A stretch of 46,549 bases of DNA from positions 1 through 46,549 of the forward strand of contig JAOINB010000009.1 in the NCBI GenBank assembly GCA_028139135.1, given 5' to 3'. Position 1 is the first letter of the stretch, and each line of letters begins with the position of its first letter. The notes under the pieces are model-generated. The model saw only the letters and a program-made list of their open reading frames with translations, was not told the origin of the DNA and did not search any database. Of this stretch, positions 34,836-43,951 are shown piece by piece. Both the position numbers and the translations under genes were made by a program. This stretch comes from Betaproteobacteria bacterium. GTDB taxonomy: Bacteria; Pseudomonadota; Gammaproteobacteria; Burkholderiales; Burkholderiaceae_A.

Positions 34836-37324
34836 TTTCAGAAAAAATTCTTCGTGAATGGGTAGAAACAAAACTTTCGGCTGATGAGCTAGCTGAAACG
34901 TTAACCATGGGTGGTATTGAAGTAGAGGAGGTTATCTCGGAAGACAAATGGTTGAAGAACGTTCTTGTAGGTAAAGTTCTTAAAGTTGAAGCTCACCCAA
35001 ATGCTGACAAATTAAGAATATGTAAGGTTTTGGTTGATGAGGAGTTACAAATTATCTGCGGAGCTCCAAATGTTGTTGAAGGCTCATACGTAGCATGCGC
35101 AAAGGTGGGTGCTTTGCTTCCTAAAAATTTTAAAATTAAATCCTCTAAAATTCGGGGTGTAATTAGTAACGGTATGTTGTGTTCAGAAAAAGAATTGGGG
35201 CTTTCAGATGATGGTGATGGAATAATCATTTTGGAAAGTAATGTAGCTGACAAACTAGGAGTCCAAATCAGTGAGGTATTAAATAAAAGTGACAAAATTT
35301 TTAATATCAAGCCAACTCCTAATAGAGCCGACTGCTTTTCAGTTCGAGGCATAGCCAGGGATTTAAGTGCGATGAGTGAATCTGTTACCTTCAAATATCC
35401 TGAAAATTTGAAATTTGAAAACATGGCTAAAAATAAGGTAGGACGGCATACCCACAATATTATTGGAGTTTGCTCTGACGTTTGCCACGCGTTTGCCAGT
35501 ATAGTTATTACGGGAGTTAATAATCAGGGGTCTAGCCCCGATTGGCTTGTGAATAAACTTAATAAATTCGGTCAGAAAACTATCTCACCTCTTGTTGACA
35601 TTTCAAATTATTTTATGTTCTTGTTAGGTAGACCAAGTCATATTTTTGATTTGGATAAAATAGATAAGAAGGAACAAATCCTTGAGATTAGAGAAGGGTA
35701 TACTTCTGAAAAGCTCCTGTTATTAAATGGAGACGAGGTAGAAAATTTGGCAAATACCATCGTAATCGCTGACTCATCCGGGCCGGTTGCTTTAGCTGGG
35801 TTGATGGGAGGAAGTTCGACTATGGTCACCGCAGATACTACAAATATCTTGGTTGAATCTGCTGTATGGCTACCAGCTATGATCAGAGGCAAGGCGAGAA
35901 GATTTTCTTTGGTTAGTGAAGCAGCAAGCCGATTTGAAAAGGGGGTAGACCCGGAGACTTTAGAAGCTGACTTTCAAATTATTTGTAATTTAATCCTTGA
36001 GATAACTGGTGGTACTTTGGGTAATGTTTACTTTGAAAATTTTTTTGATAAAAGTGAAAAGAAAGTCACCTTTAGCAAAAAAAGGTGTAACGACACACTA
36101 GGTATTAATGTAACTAATGAAGAGTTTGAACGTATATTTAAGAATTTAAACTTTAAAATTTCGAATAATGGCTCTCATATGAGTGATACTTTTGATATTC
36201 TTGTTCCCTTTTATCGTTATGACCTCGAAATTGAAGAAGATTTGATAGAGGAGGTTGCGAGAATACATGGTTACAATAACATCCCAGCTATTATTCCCAC
36301 AGGTATTATCGAACCAGGTTTGCGCAATACTGCAATGATGAATACTGAAAGAATAAGGGACTACTTAACCGCTGTTTCTTTTTTTGAAATAATTGGATTT
36401 GGCTTTATCGAAAAAAAACTGGCTGAGAGATTTCTTTTTCAACATAATACAAAAGCAAATACGGTGAATGTATTAAATCCAATATCTGTGCATAACTCTA
36501 CAATGAGAACAAGTCAGATTCCAGGAATGTTGAAAATTTTAGCGGAAAATCATAGAAATCAGCGAGAGAAAATAAATTTATTTGAAATAGGAAATATATT
36601 TATTAGCTCATCGACGGAGATGTCAGAATCAAATCAATCTATCGTCCAACATAAAATACTTTCTTTTATTGGCTCCGGACCACGTTATCAACAGCAATGG
36701 GGTTTGAGTAATGATGTATTGGATTTTTATGATATCAAAATGATTATTGAAGAGTTATCACCTATCACTATTACTATAGAAAAAATAAAGCAAGAAAATG
36801 ATATTCTCCATCCCGGACGGTCAGGAATGGTTGTGCCTAAACCAACATCAAAAAAAACAAAAATTCGTGGACTAGATTTTTTTAATGGTGAAGCTGTTGG
36901 ATACATCGGAGAACTACACCCTCAGTTATGCTCCGATTTGTCACTTCCTAGTCCAACTATTGTTTGTGAGGTTGGTATGGAGTTTTTAAATCAAGAAAGA
37001 ACTAGCAATATTACCGAAATCGTACGTTTTCCTTCTGTCCGGAGAGATTTGGCATTTTTAATTGATAAAAACTGTCCGATTTCCACTATTCTAAAAGCAA
37101 TCACATCCAATCTTCAGCAAACAAAAGGTTGTAGTATAGTTAAGAACGTCACCCCGTTTGATGTTTATGTCGGGGAAGACTTGCCAGAAGGAAAGAAAAG
37201 CATTACTTTTAGTGTAGTTTTGCAGGATCCGTGCAAAACGCTAGAGGAGTCGGAGCTAGAAGTCGCTTGCTCAGGCGTGGTGAAGTTGGCGGAGGCGGTC
37301 GAGGGTGTTAGTATCAGGAGATAG
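34829..37324 (+). CDS. pheT: Phenylalanyl-tRNA synthetase beta subunit
   Basis: Non-catalytic partner that binds tRNA-Phe and edits Tyr-tRNA. At 831 residues it is about 35 longer than E. coli PheT. Domains in order: EMAP-like tRNA-binding domain (about 39-150, KVEAHPNADKLRICKV), B3/B4 editing region with NKFGQKTISPLVDISNYF, B5 domain, core-like domain with RYDLEIEEDLIEEVARIHGY, and C-terminal FDX-ACB domain with FPSVRRDLAFLID. ATG overlaps the pheS end. Confidence 0.96.
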   Translation: MLVSEKILREWVETKLSADELAETLTMGGIEVEEVISEDKWLKNVLVGKVLKVEAHPNADKLRICKVLVDEELQIICGAPNVVEGSYVACAKVGALLPKNFKIKSSKIRGVISNGMLCSEKELGLSDDGDGIIILESNVADKLGVQISEVLNKSDKIFNIKPTPNRADCFSVRGIARDLSAMSESVTFKYPENLKFENMAKNKVGRHTHNIIGVCSDVCHAFASIVITGVNNQGSSPDWLVNKLNKFGQKTISPLVDISNYFMFLLGRPSHIFDLDKIDKKEQILEIREGYTSEKLLLLNGDEVENLANTIVIADSSGPVALAGLMGGSSTMVTADTTNILVESAVWLPAMIRGKARRFSLVSEAASRFEKGVDPETLEADFQIICNLILEITGGTLGNVYFENFFDKSEKKVTFSKKRCNDTLGINVTNEEFERIFKNLNFKISNNGSHMSDTFDILVPFYRYDLEIEEDLIEEVARIHGYNNIPAIIPTGIIEPGLRNTAMMNTERIRDYLTAVSFFEIIGFGFIEKKLAERFLFQHNTKANTVNVLNPISVHNSTMRTSQIPGMLKILAENHRNQREKINLFEIGNIFISSSTEMSESNQSIVQHKILSFIGSGPRYQQQWGLSNDVLDFYDIKMIIEELSPITITIEKIKQENDILHPGRSGMVVPKPTSKKTKIRGLDFFNGEAVGYIGELHPQLCSDLSLPSPTIVCEVGMEFLNQERTSNITEIVRFPSVRRDLAFLIDKNCPISTILKAITSNLQQTKGCSIVKNVTPFDVYVGEDLPEGKKSITFSVVLQDPCKTLEESELEVACSGVVKLAEAVEGVSIRR

Positions 37325-37379
37325 TTAATTAAAACTAGTCACGTTGTTTTCCGATAAATAAAAATATGGTGATTTAGAA

Positions 37380-37703
37380 ATGAGTATCGAGCAATCTGAA
37401 GAGGATAATTTTCTATCTGTAAATAAGACCATTACAAAAGCTGATCTTGCAGATTATTTATTCGAGAAAGTTGGGTTAAATAAGCGAGAAGCCAAGGAGT
37501 TTGTGGATCTATTTTTTGAAGAGCTCAGGAGCGCACTGATATCTGGGGAATCAATCAAGCTTACTGGTTTTGGTAATTTTGATATACGTAAGAAATCAGA
37601 GAGGCCCGGTAGAAATCCAAAAACTGGGCAGCAAATTCCGGTAACCGCGAGAAAAGTTGTAACATTCCATGCTAGTCAAAAATTAAAAGAAAGGATGCAA
37701 TAA
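37380..37703 (+). CDS. ihfA: Integration host factor alpha
   Basis: DNA-bending nucleoid protein, partner of IHF beta. The 107 residues include a ~13-residue acidic N-terminal extension before the conserved [17 protein letters not shown]. The beta-arm with the intercalating proline is in [10 protein letters not shown], preceded by LTGFGNF. The position after pheT (55 bases) and before a MerR gene is the standard proteobacterial arrangement. The extension could mean the true start is later, but no better start with a ribosome site is visible. Confidence 0.94.
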   Translation: MSIEQSEEDNFLSVNKTITKADLADYLFEKVGLNKREAKEFVDLFFEELRSALISGESIKLTGFGNFDIRKKSERPGRNPKTGQQIPVTARKVVTFHASQKLKERMQ

Positions 37704-37752
37704 TTTTCTTAGCTGCTGTTCATAATATTCCAGTGTCCAGGAGTCGGAAGAT

Positions 37753-38184
37753 TTGGCACTCGATAAAATTGTTGGTATTCCTGAGAGGGTGATGGAACTT
37801 CCTAACAAAAAATACTTTTCGATAGGGGAGGTTGCTTCCCTGTGCAATGTGAAACCGCATGTTCTTAGGTACTGGGAAACAGAGTTTCCACAGCTCTCTC
37901 CGGGTAAAAGGAGAGGGAACCGTAGATATTATCAAGCGAATGATGTTTTGCTGGTAAGTAAAATAAAATTCTTATTATATGAAAAAGGCTTTACAATATA
38001 CGGAGCCAAATTGAGTTTAAAGGAAAAGCCTCTAATAAAAGACGGTAAAGCTTCGAATCCGAATAGTTCAAAAGAAGTAACTGATAAATTTAACGGTGCC
38101 CGGATTTCAGCCGGTGATTATGAGACTCTGAAGAAGGAAATTAGATTAGTTATTGATGTTCTTGATGGAAAAATTGAAACGTAA
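37753..38184 (+). CDS. MerR-family transcriptional regulator
   Basis: Helix-turn-helix regulator of 143 residues. The N-terminal MerR domain reads FSIGEVASLCNVKPHVLRYW then RRYYQANDVLLV, with the wing and dimer helix following. There is no cysteine-based metal site typical of MerR or CueR; the C-terminal third is a short coiled coil. TTG at 37753 has AGGAG 9 bases upstream. Genes like this commonly follow ihfA just before tRNA-Pro in Proteobacteria; the ligand is unknown. Confidence 0.9.
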   Translation: MALDKIVGIPERVMELPNKKYFSIGEVASLCNVKPHVLRYWETEFPQLSPGKRRGNRRYYQANDVLLVSKIKFLLYEKGFTIYGAKLSLKEKPLIKDGKASNPNSSKEVTDKFNGARISAGDYETLKKEIRLVIDVLDGKIET

Positions 38185-38205
38185 TTATTGTAAACTAGTG
38201 CAAAG

Positions 38206-38283
<78 letters not shown>

Positions 38284-38310
38284 ACATTTCATTGACCGTT
38301 ATAAATAACG

Positions 38311-38772
38311 ATGGCATATATATCTGGTTCTCTTTTTATTATTTTTTGGCTTATATTCTCAGGGATTTATGAGCCACTAACATTATCATTGGGAGTTGTG
38401 TCGGTTTTAATAGTGACAACGATAAATTCTTTACTTAAACTATCTGTTGAATCTAAAGGCAGTTTTTCATATAGAAAATTTTTTGCTTTTTACCTGCCCT
38501 GGTTACTAAAAGAAATAGTTGTTTCCGGAATAAAAACCTCTGGGGCTATTTTAGGATTTAGAAAGTTTAAGACTAGGGCGAAGAAAATAAAGGCATCTCA
38601 GAGGACTCCTTTAGGGACTATGATTTATGGAAATTCTATAACACTAACGCCCGGTACATTAACCGTTGAAGTTGGTCAAGGTGATTTATTTGTGCATGCC
38701 CTTTGTGATCGTTCTTTAAATGAGTTAGAGTTCGGCGAGATGGATAAAAGAGTTTCTGATCTGGAGAAATAA
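38311..38772 (+). CDS. mrpE: Mrp-type Na+/H+ antiporter subunit E
   Basis: Small accessory membrane subunit of a multi-gene cation/proton antiporter, 153 residues. The N-terminal half has transmembrane helices, the middle has the family sequence YLPWLLKEIVVSGI, and the C-terminal cytoplasmic part has TPLGTMIYGNSITLTPGT and FVHAL. It opens the Mrp cluster 27 bases after tRNA-Pro and is followed one base later by subunit F. Confidence 0.93.
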   Translation: MAYISGSLFIIFWLIFSGIYEPLTLSLGVVSVLIVTTINSLLKLSVESKGSFSYRKFFAFYLPWLLKEIVVSGIKTSGAILGFRKFKTRAKKIKASQRTPLGTMIYGNSITLTPGTLTVEVGQGDLFVHALCDRSLNELEFGEMDKRVSDLEK

Positions 38773-38773
38773 C

Positions 38774-39070
38774 GTGCTTGGTTTTTCGCTGATTGTGCTC
38801 ACAACGTGTATTTTGACCGCATTATTCTTTCTACTTTTTACAAAAGATATTGCGAAAAAAATTCAGATCTCAGGGTTAATAGTTAACCTATTATTGATGC
38901 TAATACTAACGTTTGGTTTTTTTATGGGAAGACCTGAATTTATAGATATTATTTTAGTTTTCTTATTATTAAACTTAGTTGGCCTTATTGGTTTTTTGCG
39001 GATATTAAGGCACGGTAAGATTGACGTATCGTCTAAAGATTTGATGGATAAGAGTATAGTAAATGACTAG
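38774..39070 (+). CDS. mrpF: Mrp-type antiporter subunit F
   Basis: Three-helix membrane protein of 98 residues from GTG 38774. The family pattern of a short first helix, a central LLLMLILTFGF helix and a terminal helix ending in GFLRILRHG is present. It sits between subunits E and G and overlaps G by 8 bases. Assigned from size, topology and position. Confidence 0.85.
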   Translation: MLGFSLIVLTTCILTALFFLLFTKDIAKKIQISGLIVNLLLMLILTFGFFMGRPEFIDIILVFLLLNLVGLIGFLRILRHGKIDVSSKDLMDKSIVND

Positions 39071-39377
39071 TTTCCTAGCCTATTTGTTTATATCAATTGG
39101 ATTGTTTTTTGTGATTATTGGTGTATTCGGTCTACTGAGATTTAATAATATTTTTCAACGTATGCATGCTCTAAGTGTTATGGAAACCCTTGGGTTTTTT
39201 TGCTTCTTCTTGGGCTTAATGATTTTGGCTGGAGCATCGTTATTGGCTCTTAAACTTTTTTTTATACTATTGCTAATGATGATTGTTGCGCCTACATCGA
39301 CTCACGTATTAGCTATGTACGCGAGATTGTATGAGAAAAAGACAGAAGAGGGAGAAAAAATATCGAATCATTTATAA
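39063..39377 (+). CDS. mrpG: Mrp-type antiporter subunit G
   Basis: Three-helix subunit of 104 residues. Hallmarks are GVFGLLRFNNIFQRMHALS, a glycine-rich second helix and the motif MIVAPTSTHVLAMYA. Overlaps subunit F by 8 bases; the next gene follows after 11 bases. Confidence 0.92.
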   Translation: MTSFLAYLFISIGLFFVIIGVFGLLRFNNIFQRMHALSVMETLGFFCFFLGLMILAGASLLALKLFFILLLMMIVAPTSTHVLAMYARLYEKKTEEGEKISNHL

Positions 39378-39388
39378 ATAGTACTCTT

Positions 39389-39892
39389 TTGATTTCATTG
39401 GCAATTGTTACTCTCTCTCTAGTCCGGGCACGATTTCTTATCGAGGTAATTGTACTTTCTTCCGTTTATAGTGCCTTTTTAACCGCGATCTTTGTAAGTT
39501 TGGATGCATTAGACGTTGCTATGACGGAAGCAGCTGTTGGTGTTGGAGTAACAACCACCTTATTTCTTGCAACCTTAAAGTTAGTAGGGAACAAAGCAGA
39601 TAGTTTTAAAAAAGTTTCTTACATATCACTATTCTTATCTCTGGGAGTAGCGATTCTTTTGGTGATTGGTATAGCTGGCTTACCTTTTTTTGGTGAAGTT
39701 GATACTCCAATACACCAGCATCTCACTAGCTACTTTATAGAAAATACCCTAAATGACACTGGGATTATCAATACTGTAACTGCTATTCTAGCTAGCTATC
39801 GCGGCTTCGATACTATGGGAGAGGTAATTGTTATTTTTACTGCCGGTGTTGGTGTTCTCTGTTTACTAAGAAGGGAAGAGCGTGATGAGTAA
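39389..39892 (+). CDS. MrpA C-terminal-type protein (DUF4040/MbhD plus MbhE)
   Basis: Free-standing membrane subunit of 167 residues that matches the C-terminal MbhD and MbhE domains normally fused to MrpA. The first part contains DALDVAMTEAAVGVGVTTTLF, close to the DUF4040 signature; the last part has YRGFDTMGEVIVIFTAGVGVL, as at the end of MrpA. The NuoL-like body of MrpA is absent from this gene. The start is TTG 39389; the frame is open a little further up but without a normal start. GGGAG at 39350-39354 is too far for this TTG, so the start is uncertain. Overlaps mrpB by 11 bases. Confidence 0.85.
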   Translation: MISLAIVTLSLVRARFLIEVIVLSSVYSAFLTAIFVSLDALDVAMTEAAVGVGVTTTLFLATLKLVGNKADSFKKVSYISLFLSLGVAILLVIGIAGLPFFGEVDTPIHQHLTSYFIENTLNDTGIINTVTAILASYRGFDTMGEVIVIFTAGVGVLCLLRREERDE

Positions 39893-40298
39893 TCGTGAAG
39901 TCATTATTAGGGTTGTTTCCAAGAAAGTGATCCCATTAATTCTTTTGTTTGCATTCTATGTTCAATTTCATGGTGATTTCGGCCCAGGAGGAGGGTTTCA
40001 AGCTGGTGCAATTTTCTCTGCGGGCTTTATTTTATATTCACTGATTTTTGGATTTGATAAGTTGTCATCGATAATTTCACCCAGATTACTTGAATTAATA
40101 TCTGTGACTGGCGTACTGTTGTATGTCGGAGTTGGATTTTTATGTATGATTCTTGGAGGAGAGTTTTTAAATTACTCCGTCTTAGGAGAAACTCAAGTTG
40201 GAGGTCAGCATTTAGGTATTTTGCTCGTCGAATTGGGTGTATTTCTTACAGTTTTTAGCGTCTTATTATTAATATTCTACTGTTTTGTTTCTCGTTAA
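39882..40298 (+). CDS. mrpB: Mrp-type antiporter subunit B
   Basis: Four-helix MnhB-domain protein of 138 residues. The conserved motif FGPGGGFQAGAI follows the first helix, and LGGEFLNY and GGQHLGILLVELGV are also typical. ATG 39882 overlaps the previous gene by 11 bases; the stop is one base before the preferred mrpC start. Confidence 0.94.
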   Translation: MMSNREVIIRVVSKKVIPLILLFAFYVQFHGDFGPGGGFQAGAIFSAGFILYSLIFGFDKLSSIISPRLLELISVTGVLLYVGVGFLCMILGGEFLNYSVLGETQVGGQHLGILLVELGVFLTVFSVLLLIFYCFVSR

Positions 40299-40299
40299 C

Positions 40300-40647
40300 A
40301 TGTCCTATTTTGGTCTTATAAATTATGTGGCTGCTATCTTACTGATAACCGCAGGTTTATATATTGTTCTCTCCAGTCCTAATCTCGTAAAAAAACTCGT
40401 GGGTTTAAGTATTTTCCAAACCTCTGCATATCTCATTTTTGTTGCCCCGGGAAAAATTTTCGGAGGAACAGTGCCTGTTCTAGATCCCAACTTTTTCACA
40501 TACTCGAGTCCACTTCCTCACGTTTTGATTTTGACAGCTATTGTTGTTGGCGTCGCTACGCTATCGCTTGGGCTCGCGCTTGCCGTAAGGATAAATGAAT
40601 CTTTTGGAACTATCGAAGAAGATAAAATCCCTGATGTTGATGAATAA
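40300..40647 (+). CDS. mrpC: Mrp-type antiporter subunit C (NuoK-like)
   Basis: Three-helix protein of 115 residues related to NuoK of complex I. It has GLYIVLSSPNLVKKLVGLSI and DPLPHVLILTAIVVGVA-like sequence (here PLPHVLILTAIVVGVATLS). A longer form could begin at TTG 40285 inside mrpB, but ATG 40300 directly follows the mrpB stop and gives the usual N-terminus MSYFGL. Confidence 0.92.
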   Translation: MSYFGLINYVAAILLITAGLYIVLSSPNLVKKLVGLSIFQTSAYLIFVAPGKIFGGTVPVLDPNFFTYSSPLPHVLILTAIVVGVATLSLGLALAVRINESFGTIEEDKIPDVDE

Positions 40648-40658
40648 AAAGGAAGCTT

Positions 40659-42140
40659 GTGTATCCTGACTTTCTTCCTATTATCCCAGCCGTTCTTCCG
40701 CTTGCAGTAGCGCCTCTCTGTCTGTTAATCAAGCACAATTTACTTTGTTGGTCGTTAACTGTGGCTGTAATGCTAATCTCTTGTGTCACCTCATTTTTTA
40801 CATTAGGGCAACTCAGTACCCATGATGAATTGACTTATCCGTTCGGAGGATGGGATGCTCCTGTTGGAATTGAATATTCTATAGATCACCTAAATGGGGT
40901 TTTACTTTTTTTTATTAGTAGTATTGGATTATTGTTAACTCTTTTATATTCAGGTTCCTTAAGATCGGAATTGAAAAGCTCTAAACACTATTTCTTTTAC
41001 ACAGCGTTTTTGCTAACTTTTGGTGGTCTTGTTGGGGTTATAGCAACAGCGGATGCCTTTAATGCATTTGTATTTATTGAAATCTCTTCTCTTGGTACGT
41101 ATATTCTCGTTGCCTTAGGAAAAGATAAGAAAGCGCTATTAGCTTCCTACAGATATCTGATCTTTGGAACAATAGGAGCTACATTTTTCGTTTTGGGTGT
41201 TGGGATTTTATTTGTTCTAACAGGTTCTTTGAATTTTTTAGATATTTCAAATAGGCTAGAAAGCCTGGAGAAACCAGTAGCACAGTTTACTGCAATGAGC
41301 TTCATAATTATAGGGCTACTTATCAAATCTGCTATTTTCCCTCTGCATGCATGGTTACCAGCTTCATACAAATATGCACCATCTTTAGTAACATGTTTTT
41401 TCTCAGCTATTTCGACAAAAGTTTCCTTATACTTGCTTATAAGAATGTTATTTGATGTTGGAAACGTAAACTCTTTAATTGGAAGACCAATAATCGAGGA
41501 TATTTTTTTCTTTTTAGCACTAGCCAGTATTTTCTTTGGTTCATTCGCAGCATACTTTGAAAAAGATATAAAAAAATTATTTGCGTATTCTAGTATTTCA
41601 CAAGTTGGTATTATTCTTATTGGTATTTCTGTTGCGACAGTTGATGGACTTTCAGCTTCGTTAGCTCATTTTATAAATCATGGTCTTACAAAAGGATTTA
41701 TCTTTGCTATTGTGTGTTTTCTGGGAAGTGCTCTGGGTGGAACATCCTTCAAGAGATTTGCTGGAATAGGAAGAGTTTATCCTATTTTGTCAGCCCTTTT
41801 GGTTTTTGGTTGTTTTAGCTTGATAGGTGTACCAGGAACGCCAGGCTTTATCACAAAGTTCACTTTAATATCAAGCCTTATAAGTAGTGGAAACATTATG
41901 TTGGCATTCTCTGTCCTTCTACTTTCTATTTTATCTGTAGCGTATTGTTGGAGAATAGTTGAGTTAGTCTATTTTGAGGAATCGGACATAAACAAAGCTA
42001 CGCTGCAGCACAACAGAATGCAAATTGTTCCGCTATATATCTTATTATCTGTGCTTGCAGCTTGTATGATTTATGTTAGTTTCGATACCACGTTTACTAT
42101 TGGTTATGCAAAAATTGCTGCGGAACAATTACTCTTTTGA
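40659..42140 (+). CDS. mrpD: Mrp antiporter NuoL/M/N-type subunit 1 (MrpD-like)
   Basis: Ion-translocating subunit of 493 residues with about 14 transmembrane helices. The proton-channel glutamate is in FVFIEISSLGTY and the key lysine in IKSAIFPLHAWLPASY; a second lysine lies in ISTKVSLYLL. It starts at GTG 40659, 11 bases after mrpC. It is the first of three paralogous subunits in the operon; its place after mrpC corresponds to MrpD in standard clusters. Confidence 0.9.
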   Translation: MYPDFLPIIPAVLPLAVAPLCLLIKHNLLCWSLTVAVMLISCVTSFFTLGQLSTHDELTYPFGGWDAPVGIEYSIDHLNGVLLFFISSIGLLLTLLYSGSLRSELKSSKHYFFYTAFLLTFGGLVGVIATADAFNAFVFIEISSLGTYILVALGKDKKALLASYRYLIFGTIGATFFVLGVGILFVLTGSLNFLDISNRLESLEKPVAQFTAMSFIIIGLLIKSAIFPLHAWLPASYKYAPSLVTCFFSAISTKVSLYLLIRMLFDVGNVNSLIGRPIIEDIFFFLALASIFFGSFAAYFEKDIKKLFAYSSISQVGIILIGISVATVDGLSASLAHFINHGLTKGFIFAIVCFLGSALGGTSFKRFAGIGRVYPILSALLVFGCFSLIGVPGTPGFITKFTLISSLISSGNIMLAFSVLLLSILSVAYCWRIVELVYFEESDINKATLQHNRMQIVPLYILLSVLAACMIYVSFDTTFTIGYAKIAAEQLLF

Positions 42141-42155
42141 CAAATTAGGAAACTA

Positions 42156-43694
42156 GTGGAACCAAATTATTTTTTTCATTTAGCGGAGAATTCCATAGCA
42201 TTTCAAACATTTTCAATTGTAATTGCTGTTCCGATTATCTGTGCTATTTTAACGTCTCTCCTGCATCGTTTTATTTTTGCGAAAGAATTCTTCTCTATTT
42301 TTTCATCGCTCATCGTACTCTATTTCAATTTCTCACTGGTATTATTTTTTTCGGAAGGGAATTCCTTTAATGTTGAGTTAATAGAAGTATTTCCGAATGT
42401 TGGATTGTCGTTTCATATGGAGCCAATTGGTTTGGTTTTTTCATCATTAGCATCATTACTATGGTTTGTTAATTCGATTTACTCAATCGGTTATTTAAGA
42501 GGTAATAGCGAGAGAAACCAAACAAGATTTTATGCATACGTATCCCTATCTATTTTTGCTGTAATGGGTATAGCATTTGCCTCTAATCTTTTTACTTTTT
42601 TTCTGTTTTACGAATTGCTGACATTTTTAACCTATCCTTTGGTTACCCATAATGGATCCAATAATGCCAAACAAGGTGGAAAAATTTATTTAGGGCTTTT
42701 ATTATTTACCTCGATATGTTTTCTGTTATTAGCTATTTGTATTACCTATTCTTTTGCAGATACTTTAGATTTTACTAAAGGAGGTATTCTGCCAACCGAA
42801 CTATCAAATACAGAGATTACGATTTTACTTTTAATCTTTTGTTTTGGTATTGGAAAAGCCGCGTTATTTCCATTTCATGGTTGGTTGCCTGCCGCAATGG
42901 TAGCTCCCACACCTGTCTCAGCTCTTCTTCATGCTGTAGCTGTGGTAAAAGCAGGTGTATTTGGAATTATAAAAATTATTGTTTATATATTTGGGATTAA
43001 TTACCTTCAAGAGATTACTGCAATTTCAATTCTAACGATACTGGCAGGGTTCACTATTATTTTTGCATCTTATAAAGCAATGAAATCCACAAATTTGAAG
43101 CAAAGATTGGCTTACTCTACTGTCAGCCAGCTTTCGTATATAACTATGGCGGCTTCATTAGCAACTCCTTTAGCAATTGCTGCGGCTATTTTCCATCTAC
43201 TTAGCCATGCATTTGGAAAAATAACATTATTTTTTGCAGCTGGTTCGATTTATACTGCTCTGCATAAAACAGAAATTAGAGAGATGAGAGGAATGTTTTA
43301 TCAAATGCCAATCACTATGATTTGTTTCGCTCTGGGAGCATTTTCTATGATTGGATTGCCTCCAACAGTTGGTTTATTATCTAAATGGTTTATTATCACC
43401 GGAGCGGTTGACGTACAAGATTTTTTCGTTCTTGGTATTTTAATACTAAGTACAGTCTTAAATGCTAGTTATTTCTTACCGATAATTTATGATGCTTTTT
43501 TTAAGAAGCCTCTGGGTTATGAATTGCATGTAGAAAAAAAAGATAGTAACGAATTTTATCACTATAGATATTTGGGTAATTCTGAGGCTCCGCTCTTCAT
43601 ATTGTTTGCAATCATGACTACAGCAACTGGAATATTGGTTGTCACCTTTCTAGCAGAGCATATAAGCTATTTTTTAAATTATTTTGGAGGCTGA
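42156..43694 (+). CDS. Mrp antiporter NuoL/M/N-type subunit 2
   Basis: Paralogous ion-translocating subunit, 512 residues, GTG start. It carries FLFYELLTFLTYPL with the channel glutamate, and GKAALFPFHGWLPAAMVAPT with the conserved lysine and histidine, plus VVKAGVF and STVSQLSY motifs, so the full set of charged residues is present. It is the most NuoM-like of the three. The gene ends 2 bases before a small membrane protein. Confidence 0.9.
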   Translation: MEPNYFFHLAENSIAFQTFSIVIAVPIICAILTSLLHRFIFAKEFFSIFSSLIVLYFNFSLVLFFSEGNSFNVELIEVFPNVGLSFHMEPIGLVFSSLASLLWFVNSIYSIGYLRGNSERNQTRFYAYVSLSIFAVMGIAFASNLFTFFLFYELLTFLTYPLVTHNGSNNAKQGGKIYLGLLLFTSICFLLLAICITYSFADTLDFTKGGILPTELSNTEITILLLIFCFGIGKAALFPFHGWLPAAMVAPTPVSALLHAVAVVKAGVFGIIKIIVYIFGINYLQEITAISILTILAGFTIIFASYKAMKSTNLKQRLAYSTVSQLSYITMAASLATPLAIAAAIFHLLSHAFGKITLFFAAGSIYTALHKTEIREMRGMFYQMPITMICFALGAFSMIGLPPTVGLLSKWFIITGAVDVQDFFVLGILILSTVLNASYFLPIIYDAFFKKPLGYELHVEKKDSNEFYHYRYLGNSEAPLFILFAIMTTATGILVVTFLAEHISYFLNYFGG

Positions 43695-43696
43695 AA

Positions 43697-43951
43697 GTGA
43701 ATAAGCATTGGTTAGTAAAAAAAGAGAACCTTAAAAAACTTTGGATTTGTTCTATTGTTTTATTAGCTTCCTTAGTATTAATACAAACTATTTTTCCCAT
43801 TAAAGGTCACTTCGAGGTGGAGAGTTGGATTGGATTTGGAGCTTGGTTTGGTTTCATAGCCTGCATTTTAATGATTCTTTTTTCGAAACTTTTGGGTTTA
43901 ATTGTAAAGAGGTCGGAAGACTATTATGAAAAAAATAAGGGAAAATCTTAA
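43697..43951 (+). CDS. Small two-helix membrane protein within the Mrp operon
   Basis: Unrecognised protein of 84 residues with a basic N-terminus, helices at about 15-33 and 46-69, and a charged C-terminal tail (KRSEDYYEKNKGKS). It starts at GTG 43697, 2 bases after the previous stop, and its stop abuts the next ATG, so it must be part of the complex or its assembly. Not a standard Mrp subunit. Confidence 0.75.
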   Translation: MNKHWLVKKENLKKLWICSIVLLASLVLIQTIFPIKGHFEVESWIGFGAWFGFIACILMILFSKLLGLIVKRSEDYYEKNKGKS